Below are positions 45,097-54,499 of a DNA stretch of 64,000 bases, one piece after another. Both the position numbers and the translations under genes were made by a program. The notes beneath the pieces are model-generated. The model was not told where the DNA came from. It ran no database searches and worked only from the letters and a program-made list of their open reading frames with translations. This DNA comes from Acidovorax sp. GBBC 1281 (lineage in GTDB: Bacteria > Pseudomonadota > Gammaproteobacteria > Burkholderiales > Burkholderiaceae_C): NCBI RefSeq assembly GCF_028473645.1, contig NZ_CP097269.1:3738001-3802000 (forward strand). The letters are read 5' to 3'. How positions within the stretch are numbered: the stretch's first letter is position 1; every line of letters begins with the position of its first letter.

Positions 45097-47211
45097 TCAG
45101 GGTTGCAGGCCATCAGCGGCCAGGGTTTCAATGCCTTCGCTCGCGCCCGCAGCAGGGCTGGCCGGGTTCGCTGGGTTCAAGGGGTCTGTGTTCTGCGGCA
45201 GGTCCACCGTGGGCAGGCCACTCGGCGGCTGGGGCACGATGGGGCCCCTGTCGTGATCCACCGCGCCCGCCGACTTGAGCAAGCCGTCTGCCAGCGCAGC
45301 GGTGGCAGGCGTCTGAGCAATGACCTGCGCTGTCTGGATGGCGCTGAACTGGCTCTTGACCTGCGTATCGGTGGCCTGAACGTCCGCCTTTCGGGTCTGC
45401 GCATCGAGCAGGCGCACACGCGCCTCGACCGTAGGATCCGCGGGCGGCTGCTGGGCGCTCTGCATCGACTCCAGCAGCTCGTGCTTGTCCGACAGCGCCG
45501 AGTAGCGCACCACCGCCGTGTCAGGGATGCGCACGCCCTCGCGCCGCATCTCGATGGCCTGCTGGAACTGGCTGTTCTCGAAGGTCACCTGCATCGGCTG
45601 CTCGGTGATGACCACGTCGTAGGTGCCGATGGTCACGTCGTTGATGTAGCCACCAGTGGCCGGGTCGAACTTGTTGATCTCCAGGACCTCCTCCTTCGGC
45701 TTTCCCGTCAAGGGGTTGGTCTCGGTGATGCGGAAGACCCGGTAGCTGTCGTAGTAGCGCTGGATCAGCTTCAGGATTCGGTGGGCGAGCAGGTGCCGCG
45801 TGTACGCCAGGTTGTCCAGGGGCACAGCCAGCTGCTGCTGGCTCGCGAACTGCTTGGCCTGGATGGCGATCCCTGACGTCTCCGGGCCTTGGGTTCCGCG
45901 CATCGACTCCGGCACGGTCACGTCCTTCAACGCCTTGTCTGCCCGATCAATGAGGTGCGTGACACCCGTCGGGATCTGGTTCGGCTGGATCTTCTGGGGA
46001 GGCTTGGAGCCCTTCTTGTACTCGATCACCAAGCCCGTCTTGGCGCCGTTCTTGGAGAGGTCTTCGGTGGACATGTTGGTGAGCGAGTTTTCCTCCACCG
46101 TCCAGCCGCTGTTCGCGCTGGTGTTCACGATGTGCACCACCTGAGACACGGCCTTGTTGAGAACCTCCTGCGGCCCGATAGCATCGTCCACCATGCCGCC
46201 CGTGCGCCCGCGGCGGAAGTAGGCGAAGTAAGGGACGATGGTGAAGTGGTCGTAGGGGCTGTATGTGTTGTGCAGCGTGGCAGTGAACGTGCTCACAATC
46301 CACTTGACGCGGCGCCGCATCCGCCTGGCCCGCACGGCGCCTGTTGCCAGGGCGTCCGCCACAGAGTCCGCCGCCATGGTGGCCTCGACCTGCACATCGC
46401 CCGACTGCGGCCAGACCATGCAGGGCGTCATTTCGTAGACGAACTTCTGACGATCAATGACCCGATAGCGCTTGAGCCCATCCGCCTGGCGACCCAGGGC
46501 GTCATAGGTGGTGCCGGTGCGCCGGCTGGCGAACTTGGGCCGCTCCGCCTCTTCATCGGTGTCGCCGAAGTCAGGCCCCTCGTCACCCGATACTTCGGCC
46601 TTCTTGCGGGCGTCCTTTCCCCACAGTTGCTCGATCTCGTCCAGGGTGAGCCAGCGGGAGATCGTGACGTCTGCCCACTCATCCGGGTCGTAGGACTTCG
46701 AGTCAGGATCGGGGATGACGTCCCGGGGATCGCGCGTGCTGACAGCGATCTCGCCCTTGATGTTGGTGTCGAAGTCCATGCGCAGGTCGTAGTACCCGCG
46801 CTGCTCGATCAGGCCGTCGCCGTAGACCTGGGTCTCCTTCCAGTGGAGCGCGGCCTGGGCTGCCACCTGCATGGTCACCTTCGACAAGATCGTCGCGGTG
46901 TGGAGATCCGAGTCCCCGCCGCGCGGCTTGAACGCGATGTCCATCCGGTTGTGGATTTGGTGCCCGATGGCCGAATTGATGCTGGGCTTGATCTCGTTGA
47001 ACTCGTACAGCGGCCGACGCTCCAGCGCCATCTGGGCGCGCGTGGCGGCCAGCCACTGCTTTCCCTGGCCCATGTACATGTCCTCACAGCGAGCGGCGTG
47101 CTGGCTGTACTCCAGGTGGCCGCGGTCCTTGCCGTACTGGTAACGGTCCCAGTTCTCGCGCGCTGGGTCGTCTGCGAGCGTGGTCAGTGGGGAGATGGTG
47201 GTGCTGGTCAT
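45097..47211 (-). CDS. Phage portal protein (P22-type)
   Basis: The 704-residue product is of the long P22-like class. Recognisable parts are ENWDRYQYGKDRGHLEYSQ and ARCEDMYMGQGKQWLAATRA near the start, the block IKPSINSAIGHQIHNRMDIAFK, and the C-terminal Gln-rich helix region QAQVKSQFSAIQTAQV-like. A portal forms the 12-fold vertex for DNA entry and tail attachment. ATG 47211 was chosen because it is 2 bases after the terL stop and begins a likely N-terminus MTSTTISPLTTLADDP. The start is coupled to terL translation. Confidence 0.85.
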   Translation of the reverse strand: MTSTTISPLTTLADDPARENWDRYQYGKDRGHLEYSQHAARCEDMYMGQGKQWLAATRAQMALERRPLYEFNEIKPSINSAIGHQIHNRMDIAFKPRGGDSDLHTATILSKVTMQVAAQAALHWKETQVYGDGLIEQRGYYDLRMDFDTNIKGEIAVSTRDPRDVIPDPDSKSYDPDEWADVTISRWLTLDEIEQLWGKDARKKAEVSGDEGPDFGDTDEEAERPKFASRRTGTTYDALGRQADGLKRYRVIDRQKFVYEMTPCMVWPQSGDVQVEATMAADSVADALATGAVRARRMRRRVKWIVSTFTATLHNTYSPYDHFTIVPYFAYFRRGRTGGMVDDAIGPQEVLNKAVSQVVHIVNTSANSGWTVEENSLTNMSTEDLSKNGAKTGLVIEYKKGSKPPQKIQPNQIPTGVTHLIDRADKALKDVTVPESMRGTQGPETSGIAIQAKQFASQQQLAVPLDNLAYTRHLLAHRILKLIQRYYDSYRVFRITETNPLTGKPKEEVLEINKFDPATGGYINDVTIGTYDVVITEQPMQVTFENSQFQQAIEMRREGVRIPDTAVVRYSALSDKHELLESMQSAQQPPADPTVEARVRLLDAQTRKADVQATDTQVKSQFSAIQTAQVIAQTPATAALADGLLKSAGAVDHDRGPIVPQPPSGLPTVDLPQNTDPLNPANPASPAAGASEGIETLAADGLQP

Positions 47212-47213
47212 GA

Positions 47214-48788
47214 TCAGTAGGCCGACTGGTCGTCGGAGGAGAGAGATCGGTGCTGGGCCAGGCTGTCGCGCCAAGTCTTGGCTCTTGGCTTGGGGACTGG
47301 TTTCGGAATGTCGGCGGCGAACGTCATGGCGACCGCGTCGCCCTTATCTGGGCTGCGGCCTAGCACCAGGCGGATGTCGTCCTTGCTGCTGATCAGGATG
47401 GCCGCGCTGCGTCCCATGGTCACCACCTTGTATCGGGGGGCCGTCAGGTCGCCCGCCAGTTCCTGATCGGGCGGCAGCGCGATCGGATCAGGGTTCGTGG
47501 GGTCCAGCGCCTCCCGCAGCAGCCAGTACATCTCGGCCCGCTTGTTGCGGAAGTGCAGCTGGCCGGACTTGTCCATCAGGGTGCTGCCTTCGGAGCCCAC
47601 CACCGCGTGCACGTGCAGGCCCAGGCCCTTGATGAAGTCCAGAGCCGATGAACCGATGCCGATGGAGTCGATGCACACCACCGCGCCATCACGGATCAGC
47701 GGTGCGACGAACCCGGCCGCCGATGGGCCGTCCTTCGTGACCACACCAGGGGCCGAGACGATCTTGTCGAACCACTGGCCGTGCCGGCGGGCGGCAGACG
47801 ATTTGTCCTGGCCACCTCGCGACGGATCGAAGCCCATGGCGGTCATCAGGCCCTTGGCGTCTCGATCCCGCCACCTGGCCTGAGCCGCCTTCACCCAGTC
47901 GGTGGGGATCAGTTGCCAGACAGGGTCCACAGAGCCGGCGTTGAAGTCGCCGCGCAGCATCTGAGAGCGCAGCGGCTCGGGCAACGCCTGCAGGGTGGAC
48001 TTGTAGCCGGTGGTGGTCAGGAACAGGTTGTCGTCGACGCGCGAGGGGATGAACGTGCGGCTTTTGGGCTCCATGAGCTCGCCGCCCACCATGACCGGCG
48101 TAGCGTCTGGCACCTCCTGGTCGTCGCCGCGCTCATTGGTCACATACCAGCGCAACTCTCCCGGCTTGGCTGGGTTGGGGTGCTGCGGATCCAGCCATGC
48201 GGCCCAGTACCGTTTCACCCACTCGCCCTCGGCCGTGGTTGGCGGGTTCCCAGCGGCCACCACCCGCTGGCGCACATCCGGGTTGTCAGTCCGCATCCAG
48301 CCGATCAGCGTGCGGAACTGCATCTCCGTGAAGTGGGTGATCTCGTCGAAGCCTTTGAAGTCGTGCGGCCGGCCTTGGTACTTCATCCAGTCGTCAGGCT
48401 TCTGCACGCTGCCCAGCTCCAGCACCTTCTTGTCCGGCAGGCGCCAGAGGTGGTCTTGGCCGTTGTACCCGAGCCGCGACCCGAGGATGGCTGTCATGCG
48501 CTCTTCCAGGCCGATCAGTTGGACGGCCTCGCGGCGGAAGATGATGCTGTGCTCCTGCTCGGTCAGGCTCAGTCCCAGCAGCAGCTCCGACTTGCCCCCA
48601 CCCGCGCTGCCACCGTAGAAGACGATGTCGGCCTTCGAATGGTAGGCCGCCGACTGCGGGCCGGCCTGCGGCACCCAGATGGCCGGACTGGCCATCATCA
48701 GGAAGGAGTCCACCGCCGCACGCATCTCAGGCGTCATGCCCTTGAAGGTGGCCAGGATCTGCTCGGGCGTGGGGACGGCCAGCTTCAT
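47214..48788 (-). CDS. Terminase large subunit
   Basis: The 524-residue protein has Walker A GGSAGGGKSELL, Walker B FDEITHFTE, and an RNase-H-like nuclease domain with GFDPSRGG, DSIGIGSSALDF and a late acidic GDAVAM. It cuts the concatemer and drives DNA into the prohead by ATP hydrolysis. The start ATG overlaps the terS stop by 4 bases. The gene order terS-terL-portal-scaffold-capsid is standard for tailed phages. Confidence 0.92.
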   Translation of the reverse strand: MKLAVPTPEQILATFKGMTPEMRAAVDSFLMMASPAIWVPQAGPQSAAYHSKADIVFYGGSAGGGKSELLLGLSLTEQEHSIIFRREAVQLIGLEERMTAILGSRLGYNGQDHLWRLPDKKVLELGSVQKPDDWMKYQGRPHDFKGFDEITHFTEMQFRTLIGWMRTDNPDVRQRVVAAGNPPTTAEGEWVKRYWAAWLDPQHPNPAKPGELRWYVTNERGDDQEVPDATPVMVGGELMEPKSRTFIPSRVDDNLFLTTTGYKSTLQALPEPLRSQMLRGDFNAGSVDPVWQLIPTDWVKAAQARWRDRDAKGLMTAMGFDPSRGGQDKSSAARRHGQWFDKIVSAPGVVTKDGPSAAGFVAPLIRDGAVVCIDSIGIGSSALDFIKGLGLHVHAVVGSEGSTLMDKSGQLHFRNKRAEMYWLLREALDPTNPDPIALPPDQELAGDLTAPRYKVVTMGRSAAILISSKDDIRLVLGRSPDKGDAVAMTFAADIPKPVPKPRAKTWRDSLAQHRSLSSDDQSAY

Positions 48789-49834
48789 TGCTGTTCACCT
48801 CCGCCCGTCAGCTGCGCGAACATCGCCAGCAGCGCCGGGTTTCCCTGCAGGACGGCCGACATTCGCACCGCGCGCTCGGTGTCGGACATCGAGCGCAGAG
48901 CCAGCGGGTCGTTTCTCTGGCCGTTGTCCTTCTCGAACACGCCCAGGTGCCGGGCCAGGCGGTCCAGCGCCGCGCCCTTGTCCTGCGTGAGGACCTGAAA
49001 GCCCTCCTTCGTGCGGCGCACGCCGGCATAGAGAGCCGCGGCCGCTGGGCTCAGGTAGCGGGTGTCCTTGATCACGTCGCGCGACAGACCGTCCCCACAG
49101 CACTCAATGCATTCAGGGTTGGGCGGCAGGTGCGGGTTGAAACCGGTACCGCCCTCCTCGTCGAACACCTCGTCCGGCTTGGCCTTCTTGCGCCACAGCT
49201 CGAAGTCAGTGTCGCGTTGGACCTGGGTGCGCTGGCGCAGGAAGTTGGTGCCCCAGCAGTGCCGGCAGCAGCCGACTTTGGTCTCGACAAGCTCGCGGGG
49301 GTCGGCAAATGCGATCAGGGCGATCTCCTGGATCACGCGGGCTGCTGAGACCTGGGCGACCCCCTGCAGGTGCGTCTGGCCGGCCTTGATGGCTGCCTGC
49401 ACGTCCACTCTCGCCAACAGGCGGGAAGCCATGGTCCGCGCAGTCTTCTCAACCGTTCCGGGCACGGCGCGCATGTACGCCTGGCTCCCGTTCAGATCGA
49501 TCAGGAATTCGGAGACGAAGCGCTGCACCCGAGCGTCCAAGCCGACCGCCCCATTTTCGGGAGTAGGTGCGGAATTCCCCGCTTTCCGGGTATTTACCTT
49601 CGCCCGCTCGGCCTTTTCTTCCTTGGGGGGCCGCTCCCAGCCCTCGGCGGCGGCGCGCTTGGCCACCATGGTGTGGGAGACGCCGAACTGGCTGCCGATG
49701 GCGCGGGTGGACTGATGGCTACCGCAGTAGGCCTTCTTCACACCCGTCCAGTTGATGGGGGACGTGGGCGCGGCCTTGCTGCCTGCCTTGATGCTGGGTG
49801 CGGATTTGGGGGTCTTGCGGTTGCCAGTTGCCAT
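48785..49834 (-). CDS. Terminase small subunit
   Basis: The 349-residue protein combines a helix-turn-helix-like N-terminus (AIGSQFGVSHTMVAKRAAAEGW, residues ~45-66) with a conserved middle RVQRFVSEFLIDLNGSQAYM and a C-terminal segment bearing CCRHCWGTNF and CIECCGDGL, which could bind zinc. It recognises the packaging site and hands DNA to TerL. It is longer than typical small terminases because of the linker. A gap of 161 bases separates it from the previous gene; a cos or pac site could lie there. Confidence 0.85.
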   Translation of the reverse strand: MATGNRKTPKSAPSIKAGSKAAPTSPINWTGVKKAYCGSHQSTRAIGSQFGVSHTMVAKRAAAEGWERPPKEEKAERAKVNTRKAGNSAPTPENGAVGLDARVQRFVSEFLIDLNGSQAYMRAVPGTVEKTARTMASRLLARVDVQAAIKAGQTHLQGVAQVSAARVIQEIALIAFADPRELVETKVGCCRHCWGTNFLRQRTQVQRDTDFELWRKKAKPDEVFDEEGGTGFNPHLPPNPECIECCGDGLSRDVIKDTRYLSPAAAALYAGVRRTKEGFQVLTQDKGAALDRLARHLGVFEKDNGQRNDPLALRSMSDTERAVRMSAVLQGNPALLAMFAQLTGGGEQQ

Positions 49835-49995
49835 TTACACGCATGGTCTGGCACACCCGCGAAACTTGGAAACTCTAGCGGGGGGCGGCTGGCAAAATTG
49901 CAGCCGCGCAGCTCTGGAGCCGCATCATGGATCGGAAGTCACTTTTCCACGAACCAGGCTCGCTCAGCTTTCGCGGCTTGGTATCGGCCCGTAGA

Positions 49996-50490
49996 TCACT
50001 CCCCCAGATCCCTCTTCAGCTGCTTGAGTTCTCGGTGCAGCTCGTTCACCATGAGGTTGGTGTCGTGGCCCATCTGGATCGCCGCGAGTTGCATGAACTG
50101 GCCTGCCATCAGTGCCCCAGCCTGTCGCGCCTCCCGCGGCTGCATCACGACCTTCTGATCCCCCACCTCCAGGACGAAGAATCCATCGGTGGTCATCGAG
50201 CCGTAGACCGGCCGCGGTGGTGAATACCGGGGAACTGGAACGAACACCCCAGCACGCACTCGCCGCAGCTCACCGCTTTCGACCATCCGGCCGACGTGAT
50301 CGTCGATGATGGTCATCTTCAGGCCTGTGACTTCAACGAGGCACTCACGCGTTACGACCTGATCTGCGTGGAACATTTCCGTGATGGCTTCCCAGATCCG
50401 CTGGCGTGTAGCCTTTGTAGGCCCGGCTTTCTCTTTTCCGGCTGGCCGACCCAGCGCAGCGGGAATCTCCGCACTCTGTGTCTCGATCAT
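49996..50490 (-). CDS. Phage winged-helix DNA-binding protein (hypothetical)
   Basis: The 164-residue product has a Lys/Ala-rich start and a winged-helix-like segment, TRQRIWEAITEMFHADQVVT then VTGLKMTIIDDHVGRMVESGEL, followed by the wing RRVRAGVFVPVPRY. The last 60 residues are helical. It may be a late regulator acting between replication and packaging genes. ATG 50490 has GAGGAG 9 bases upstream. Family not recognised. Confidence 0.62.
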   Translation of the reverse strand: MIETQSAEIPAALGRPAGKEKAGPTKATRQRIWEAITEMFHADQVVTRECLVEVTGLKMTIIDDHVGRMVESGELRRVRAGVFVPVPRYSPPRPVYGSMTTDGFFVLEVGDQKVVMQPREARQAGALMAGQFMQLAAIQMGHDTNLMVNELHRELKQLKRDLGE

Positions 50491-50558
50491 GGGTAGGTCT
50501 CCTCGAAATGCTGAATCAGGTCGGACGTTGACTGGCATGAAATGGGTTGGCCGCGCGC

Positions 50559-50627
50559 TCAAAGCGCAGCCTTTCCGTCGGGCTGCGGGCTGGTCGGGTG
50601 GGTGAACTCAATACCGTGTGCCTTCAT
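50559..50627 (-). CDS. Very short ORF (22 codons) with a strong Shine-Dalgarno site
   Basis: ATG 50627 is preceded by GGAGGAATAACG, one of the best ribosome sites in the region, and starts 2 bases after the dnaC-like stop. It encodes MKAHGIEFTHPTSPQPDGKA plus AL. Its stop is 68 bases before the next gene. It is either a real micropeptide or a leader for the next gene; no function can be assigned. Confidence 0.35.
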   Translation of the reverse strand: MKAHGIEFTHPTSPQPDGKAAL

Positions 50628-50629
50628 CG

Positions 50630-51517
50630 TTATTCCTCCCCGGCCGGACAAGGAGCGCGGTTGACACCCCGCGCACTCGGCCAGTTGCAAGCCAGGACTT
50701 TTGCGCCCTCGCGCAAGCGGTCGTAGCTTCGGTCGCCCAGGACGGTTTTCAGTTCGGCTGGCGGCAGGTTGGAGATGACGACCGTGGGCCGGCAGTGCTG
50801 GTATCGCATGTCGATCACGTCGTAGAGCTGCACCTGCTCTGCGTTGCTTTGGAACCCGACGCCGACCTCGTCCAGCACCAGCAGCGGCAGCTCGGCCATG
50901 AAGTCCACCACCTCAGAGGTTGTGCGCAGATCCGCGAATGCGTCGTCCTCCGGCATGTCCCAGGGGTCTGAGGCCCTGTGCGTGCGGTGCCCACCCTTCA
51001 CGCCGCCCCAACTGGCGCGCTGCATGTTGATGATCTGGCGGGCGCTGAACAGTCCGGCCATCTCGTGCTTCGCGCGGATCACGTGCTGGACCATGGAGCT
51101 GCCCAAGTGGGTCTTGCCCGTGCCGGGCGCGCCGATAAGCCATAGGCCACCACCGCTGGCTTCGTCGAACGTTTCCGCGAAGTTCCGGCAGGCCGCCAGC
51201 ACTCTGCGCTGCTCGTCACTGTCGCACACGAAGTTTTCGAACGACGCAGCGAGCATCCGGGGCTGCAGGCCGCTCTTGGCAAGTCGTCGCGCCAGCCGGC
51301 CAGCTGCCATCGCTTCCTTCGCCTCGCGCTCCTCTGCGGCCTGTCTTTCCCTCTCGCAGGTTGGGCACCCGGCCAACTTGCGCGAGTTGGGAAAGAAGGG
51401 CTTGGCTTCATAGGGCCCATGCTTGTCGCATGTCGCCAGCGTGGCTACAGCGGGTTGCGCATCGGCCACGGCTCTGCTGGGGCCGCTCGGCCTGGGGTTA
51501 GGCTGGGAGGGTTCCAT
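50630..51517 (-). CDS. DnaC-like AAA+ helicase-loader protein
   Basis: The 295-residue ATPase has Walker A GAPGTGKTH at about residue 128, Walker B LLVLDEVGVG, and a sensor-like YQHCRPTVVISNLPP. The N-terminal part has C30, C51 and C54 that could make a zinc site. Loaders of this type recruit the host replicative helicase to the phage origin. Its start overlaps the DUF1376 gene by 20 bases. With that gene it forms the replication module. Confidence 0.88.
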   Translation of the reverse strand: MEPSQPNPRPSGPSRAVADAQPAVATLATCDKHGPYEAKPFFPNSRKLAGCPTCERERQAAEEREAKEAMAAGRLARRLAKSGLQPRMLAASFENFVCDSDEQRRVLAACRNFAETFDEASGGGLWLIGAPGTGKTHLGSSMVQHVIRAKHEMAGLFSARQIINMQRASWGGVKGGHRTHRASDPWDMPEDDAFADLRTTSEVVDFMAELPLLVLDEVGVGFQSNAEQVQLYDVIDMRYQHCRPTVVISNLPPAELKTVLGDRSYDRLREGAKVLACNWPSARGVNRAPCPAGEE

Positions 51518-52496
51518 CTTCGTTCAGTCCTGCTGAGTAGTCGACTTTGTCGAAATCGGTGTGGCGGAGCGGTGTTCGGTTGTTGACGCGCGTGCCTGGC
51601 TGAGCCCCGCGGTGTTGAACGCCGTGCCCTGCTGCGTTTGCGTACCAGGTCGCCTTGAAACCCGCCCATCCGTGTTCGCAGCACGCCCTCAGTGCATCGG
51701 CCACCGACAGGCCTGCGGCTTCGGCTTCCCGCTGGATGCCCTGCAGCGCGGTCTCGGTGAGTGGGCCAACCTTTTTGCTCTTGCGGATGATCAGGTAGTC
51801 GGCCATCAGCTTGTCGTCCACGCCGGGGATGGATGCGATGGAGGCAGATGTACTGCCGCGCCTGCGCGGTGTATCTCCTCTACTACTTGGTGAATGGTGA
51901 CTGGTGTCTGGGGATTGGTGTCTGGTGTTTGGTGTCTGGGTAGCCGTTGCAGGCGTCGCAGGTGCCGTTTCAGTTTCTGTCACCTGAAACGTTTCAGGTG
52001 TTGCAGGCGTTTCAGGTGCAACATCTCTCCCCTCGCAGTTGCTCCCACCTGAAACGCCAGCTGTAAGATCTGCAACGCGCACCCGCAACTCCTTGATCGG
52101 AATGTTCCATTCAGCGTGAAGGCCCGCGCTCGTGAGCTTCTCGAAGAGTTCTGCACGTTCCTGCCTGTGACGGTGGAGACGGTTCTCTTTGTTGGCCTTC
52201 TTCGCTTCCCGTTCGGGCTCACCGGCCATGTACCGTGCAATCTCGTCGTCACAGCGCGCTTGGTGCCATCCATCCTCTCGCAGGTCGAAAAACTCCTGCA
52301 GAACAACCTCGACGGCCGCCTTCTCTTCTTTGGAGCGAGCCACTACCAATCGCTGGACAGCGATCACATCAACGGGGAGAGGCTTTTCAGTCGCGTAGTA
52401 CTTGCGCAGCAGCCGGCTGTACACCCCGTCTTCCAGAATGCTCAGGTGCTGCGTCGCTTCGGCATAGTCGCCAATGTGGTGCTCGTAATAGTTCAC
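51498..52496 (-). CDS. DUF1376 (YdaU-type) phage replication protein
   Basis: The product (332 residues) starts at GTG 52496 with the DUF1376 signature VNYYEHHIGDYAEATQHLSI and DGVYSRLLRKYYATEKPLP. The family is found next to DnaC-like loaders in prophages and is thought to act at the replication origin. A Thr/Pro/Ser/Gln-rich linker (about residues 160-200) leads to a C-terminal helical domain (LSVADALRACCEHGWAGFKA). The GTG overlaps the stop of the upstream gene (GTGA). Confidence 0.82.
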   Translation of the reverse strand: MNYYEHHIGDYAEATQHLSILEDGVYSRLLRKYYATEKPLPVDVIAVQRLVVARSKEEKAAVEVVLQEFFDLREDGWHQARCDDEIARYMAGEPEREAKKANKENRLHRHRQERAELFEKLTSAGLHAEWNIPIKELRVRVADLTAGVSGGSNCEGRDVAPETPATPETFQVTETETAPATPATATQTPNTRHQSPDTSHHSPSSRGDTPRRRGSTSASIASIPGVDDKLMADYLIIRKSKKVGPLTETALQGIQREAEAAGLSVADALRACCEHGWAGFKATWYANAAGHGVQHRGAQPGTRVNNRTPLRHTDFDKVDYSAGLNEDGTLPA

Positions 52497-52825
52497 CGAT
52501 CGCCCTCCCAACGCGCGCCAGGAGACGCCACTGCGTGCTTAGAACCCAGCCCCCACTCTCTGAGAACACGAAAGCGTTCCCCGCCACCCAGGAATCCGAG
52601 TTCAGCGAGAGCTTGGACGAAAACGCCCTTCTCCCCGCTCCAGTCGACGGCGAGTTCAATGTCCTCATCGGTCATACCTGACAGATCACCATCGCTCCGA
52701 TGCGATGCCGCCCAGAGGAAGAGGCAGACCAGGCGCCACCCGGCATCGCCACCAAGCCGGCGCACCAGCTTTTTGGTTTTCGGGTGGCCTGGCAGGCCCG
52801 TGGAAATTCGTGCATCAGTGGCCAT
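52493..52825 (-). CDS. Phage replication-region protein (hypothetical)
   Basis: The 110-residue product begins MATDARISTGLPGHPKTKKL, then RRLGGDAGWRLVCLFLWAAS and DLSGMTDEDIELAVDWSGE, a pattern often seen in small proteins just upstream of DUF1376 in prophages. The role is unknown, presumably replication. The start codon overlaps the stop of the IS-interrupted gene by 11 bases, and the stop overlaps the DUF1376 start, so three genes are translationally linked. Confidence 0.65.
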   Translation of the reverse strand: MATDARISTGLPGHPKTKKLVRRLGGDAGWRLVCLFLWAASHRSDGDLSGMTDEDIELAVDWSGEKGVFVQALAELGFLGGGERFRVLREWGLGSKHAVASPGARWEGDR

Positions 52826-52903
52826 CGGCTGAGCCCCCTATATCAAGAGCCTTCGCCGCAGCGAGGTATTCGGCGTATCGCGGCGGCTTCTTGCCCAGTA
52901 GAG

Positions 52904-53998
52904 CTAGTGTCCTGTCCCGTTAATTCGCCCGCATAGTCTGGCGAGTTTTTCGAGGATGGAGTCTGCTGTAGCTGTCCAAGTAAACGGCTGGCAGGACTGG
53001 TTGTAATTCGCGATGAATGTGTCGATCTTGTTGATCAGATCCTTCACGCTGGTGAACGAGCCACGGCGGATTGCCCGCGTGGTGATGATCGAGAAGAAGC
53101 GCTCGACCTGATTGAGCCAGCTTGAATAGGTCGGAACGAAGTGCATGTGCCAGCGAGGCCGCTCGGCCAACCAAGCGCGCACCTTTGGATGCTTGTGGCT
53201 GGCGTAGTTATCAGCTATGCAGTGCACATCCAGTTCGTCGGGCACTGCCTTGTCGATGGCGCGCAGGAAGGCAAGGAACTCTTGATGACGATGCCGGGGC
53301 CGGCACTGCGCGATCACTTGGCCATTCATCACGTTCAGGGCCGCGAACAAGGTGGTGGTGCCGTGGCGCACGTAGTCGTGCGTGACACCTTCGACATAGC
53401 CAAACCCCATTGGCAGCATCGGCTGCGTACGCTCCAAAGCTTGGCATTGGCTCTTCTCGTCCACGCACAGCACCAGCGCGTTGTCAGGTGGGTTCAGGTA
53501 CAGCCCCACAACGTCGCGCAGCTTCTCGATGAACAGCGGATCGGTCGACAGCTTGAAGCTGTCGGCCCGGTGCGGCTTGAGGTTGAAGGTCTGCAGATAG
53601 CGCGCCACCGTGCTCTTGCTGATGCCCGTATCGGCGGCCAGCGTGCGGGTGCTCCAGTGGGTACCCCCATCAGCAGGCTTGGTGTGCAACGTCTTGGTAA
53701 TCAACTCAGCAACACGCTCGTCATCTACCGTGCGGGGGCGACCCGGGCGCAACTCGTCGTAAAGCCCTGCAATGCGATGGCGCGCATAGCGCCCGCGCCA
53801 CTTGGTGACAGTGCTACGACTGATCCCCAGAGCCTGCGCAACCGCGGTGCTGGCTTTATCTGTGCCTTCGCAAGTCAGCACGATGCGCGCCCTGAGCGAC
53901 AACGCCGCTGGCAGCGAACGTGATCGCGCCATGGACGTCAGTTCCGCGCGCTCCACTTCACTAAGCGCAATTTCTGTTCGGGTCGTTGCATTGGGCAT
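52904..53998 (-). CDS. IS630-family transposase (copy 1)
   Basis: The 364-residue DDE transposase starts MPNATTRTEIALSEVERAEL. An N-terminal helix-turn-helix region (STAVAQALGISRSTVTKWRG) is followed by a second one (STRTLAADTGISKSTVARYLQ). Catalytic residues are D180 in CVDEKSQ, D263 in IADNYASHKHP and E299 in SSWLNQVERFF. The final codon is completed only by the target: TA plus the neighbouring G makes the TAG stop at 52904-52906. It appears intact and identical in protein to copy 2. Confidence 0.95.
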   Translation of the reverse strand: MPNATTRTEIALSEVERAELTSMARSRSLPAALSLRARIVLTCEGTDKASTAVAQALGISRSTVTKWRGRYARHRIAGLYDELRPGRPRTVDDERVAELITKTLHTKPADGGTHWSTRTLAADTGISKSTVARYLQTFNLKPHRADSFKLSTDPLFIEKLRDVVGLYLNPPDNALVLCVDEKSQCQALERTQPMLPMGFGYVEGVTHDYVRHGTTTLFAALNVMNGQVIAQCRPRHRHQEFLAFLRAIDKAVPDELDVHCIADNYASHKHPKVRAWLAERPRWHMHFVPTYSSWLNQVERFFSIITTRAIRRGSFTSVKDLINKIDTFIANYNQSCQPFTWTATADSILEKLARLCGRINGTGH

Positions 53999-54065
53999 GG
54001 CGGCACCTCAAGGATGGCCCGAAACCATGCAGCTATCGTGCCTGCGAATTAACGGGACAGGACAC
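52907..54065 (-). mobile_element. IS630-family element, copy 1 (1159 bp)
   Basis: Terminal inverted repeats of 22 bp are perfect: GTGTCCTGTCCCGTTAATTC continuing GC at each end. The element is flanked by the TA target duplication at 52905-52906 and 54066-54067. It carries one transposase gene on the minus strand. Copy 2 at 57281-58439 is the same length in the opposite orientation. Confidence 0.95.
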
Positions 54066-54499
54066 TAGCTCGTCGGCGATGCGCAGGCGCTCCCGGATTG
54101 CCGTGCGACGCTTACTCTCGAGGTCCTGCAGGTGGTTCCGGCCCTCCGCTTGCGCCATCACAAGGGTGATTCGCCCGATGGGACGCTCCCCTGCAAGTTG
54201 CTTGGAGTGTGCGTAGATGGTGGAGCCCAAGCCGCCAATCTGGCTTTGCAAGGACTGAATGTGCAGCTCTTCGGGAGTCATGGGGCGCCAGGACGATCTC
54301 CAGCGCGCCTCCTCCTCTTTTTTCATCTCCACATCTTCGAGATGGACTCTCAGTTGTGCCAGTTCGGGGAAGCTCTTAACGCCGTCTCCACCTAGCCAGG
54401 ACCACAGGTAAACCACTTGACCATCCGCCGGATCTGTCCTGAACACCTCGGCGTTGCATGCTGCGGCGCGCCGCCTGATGCTCACCCATGCGGCGCCGC

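Noticed and set aside
49835..49995. Extra gene or confirmed cos site between terS and the upstream gene
   Set aside because: No frame with a ribosome site was convincing, and no sequence property distinguishes a cos or pac site by eye.
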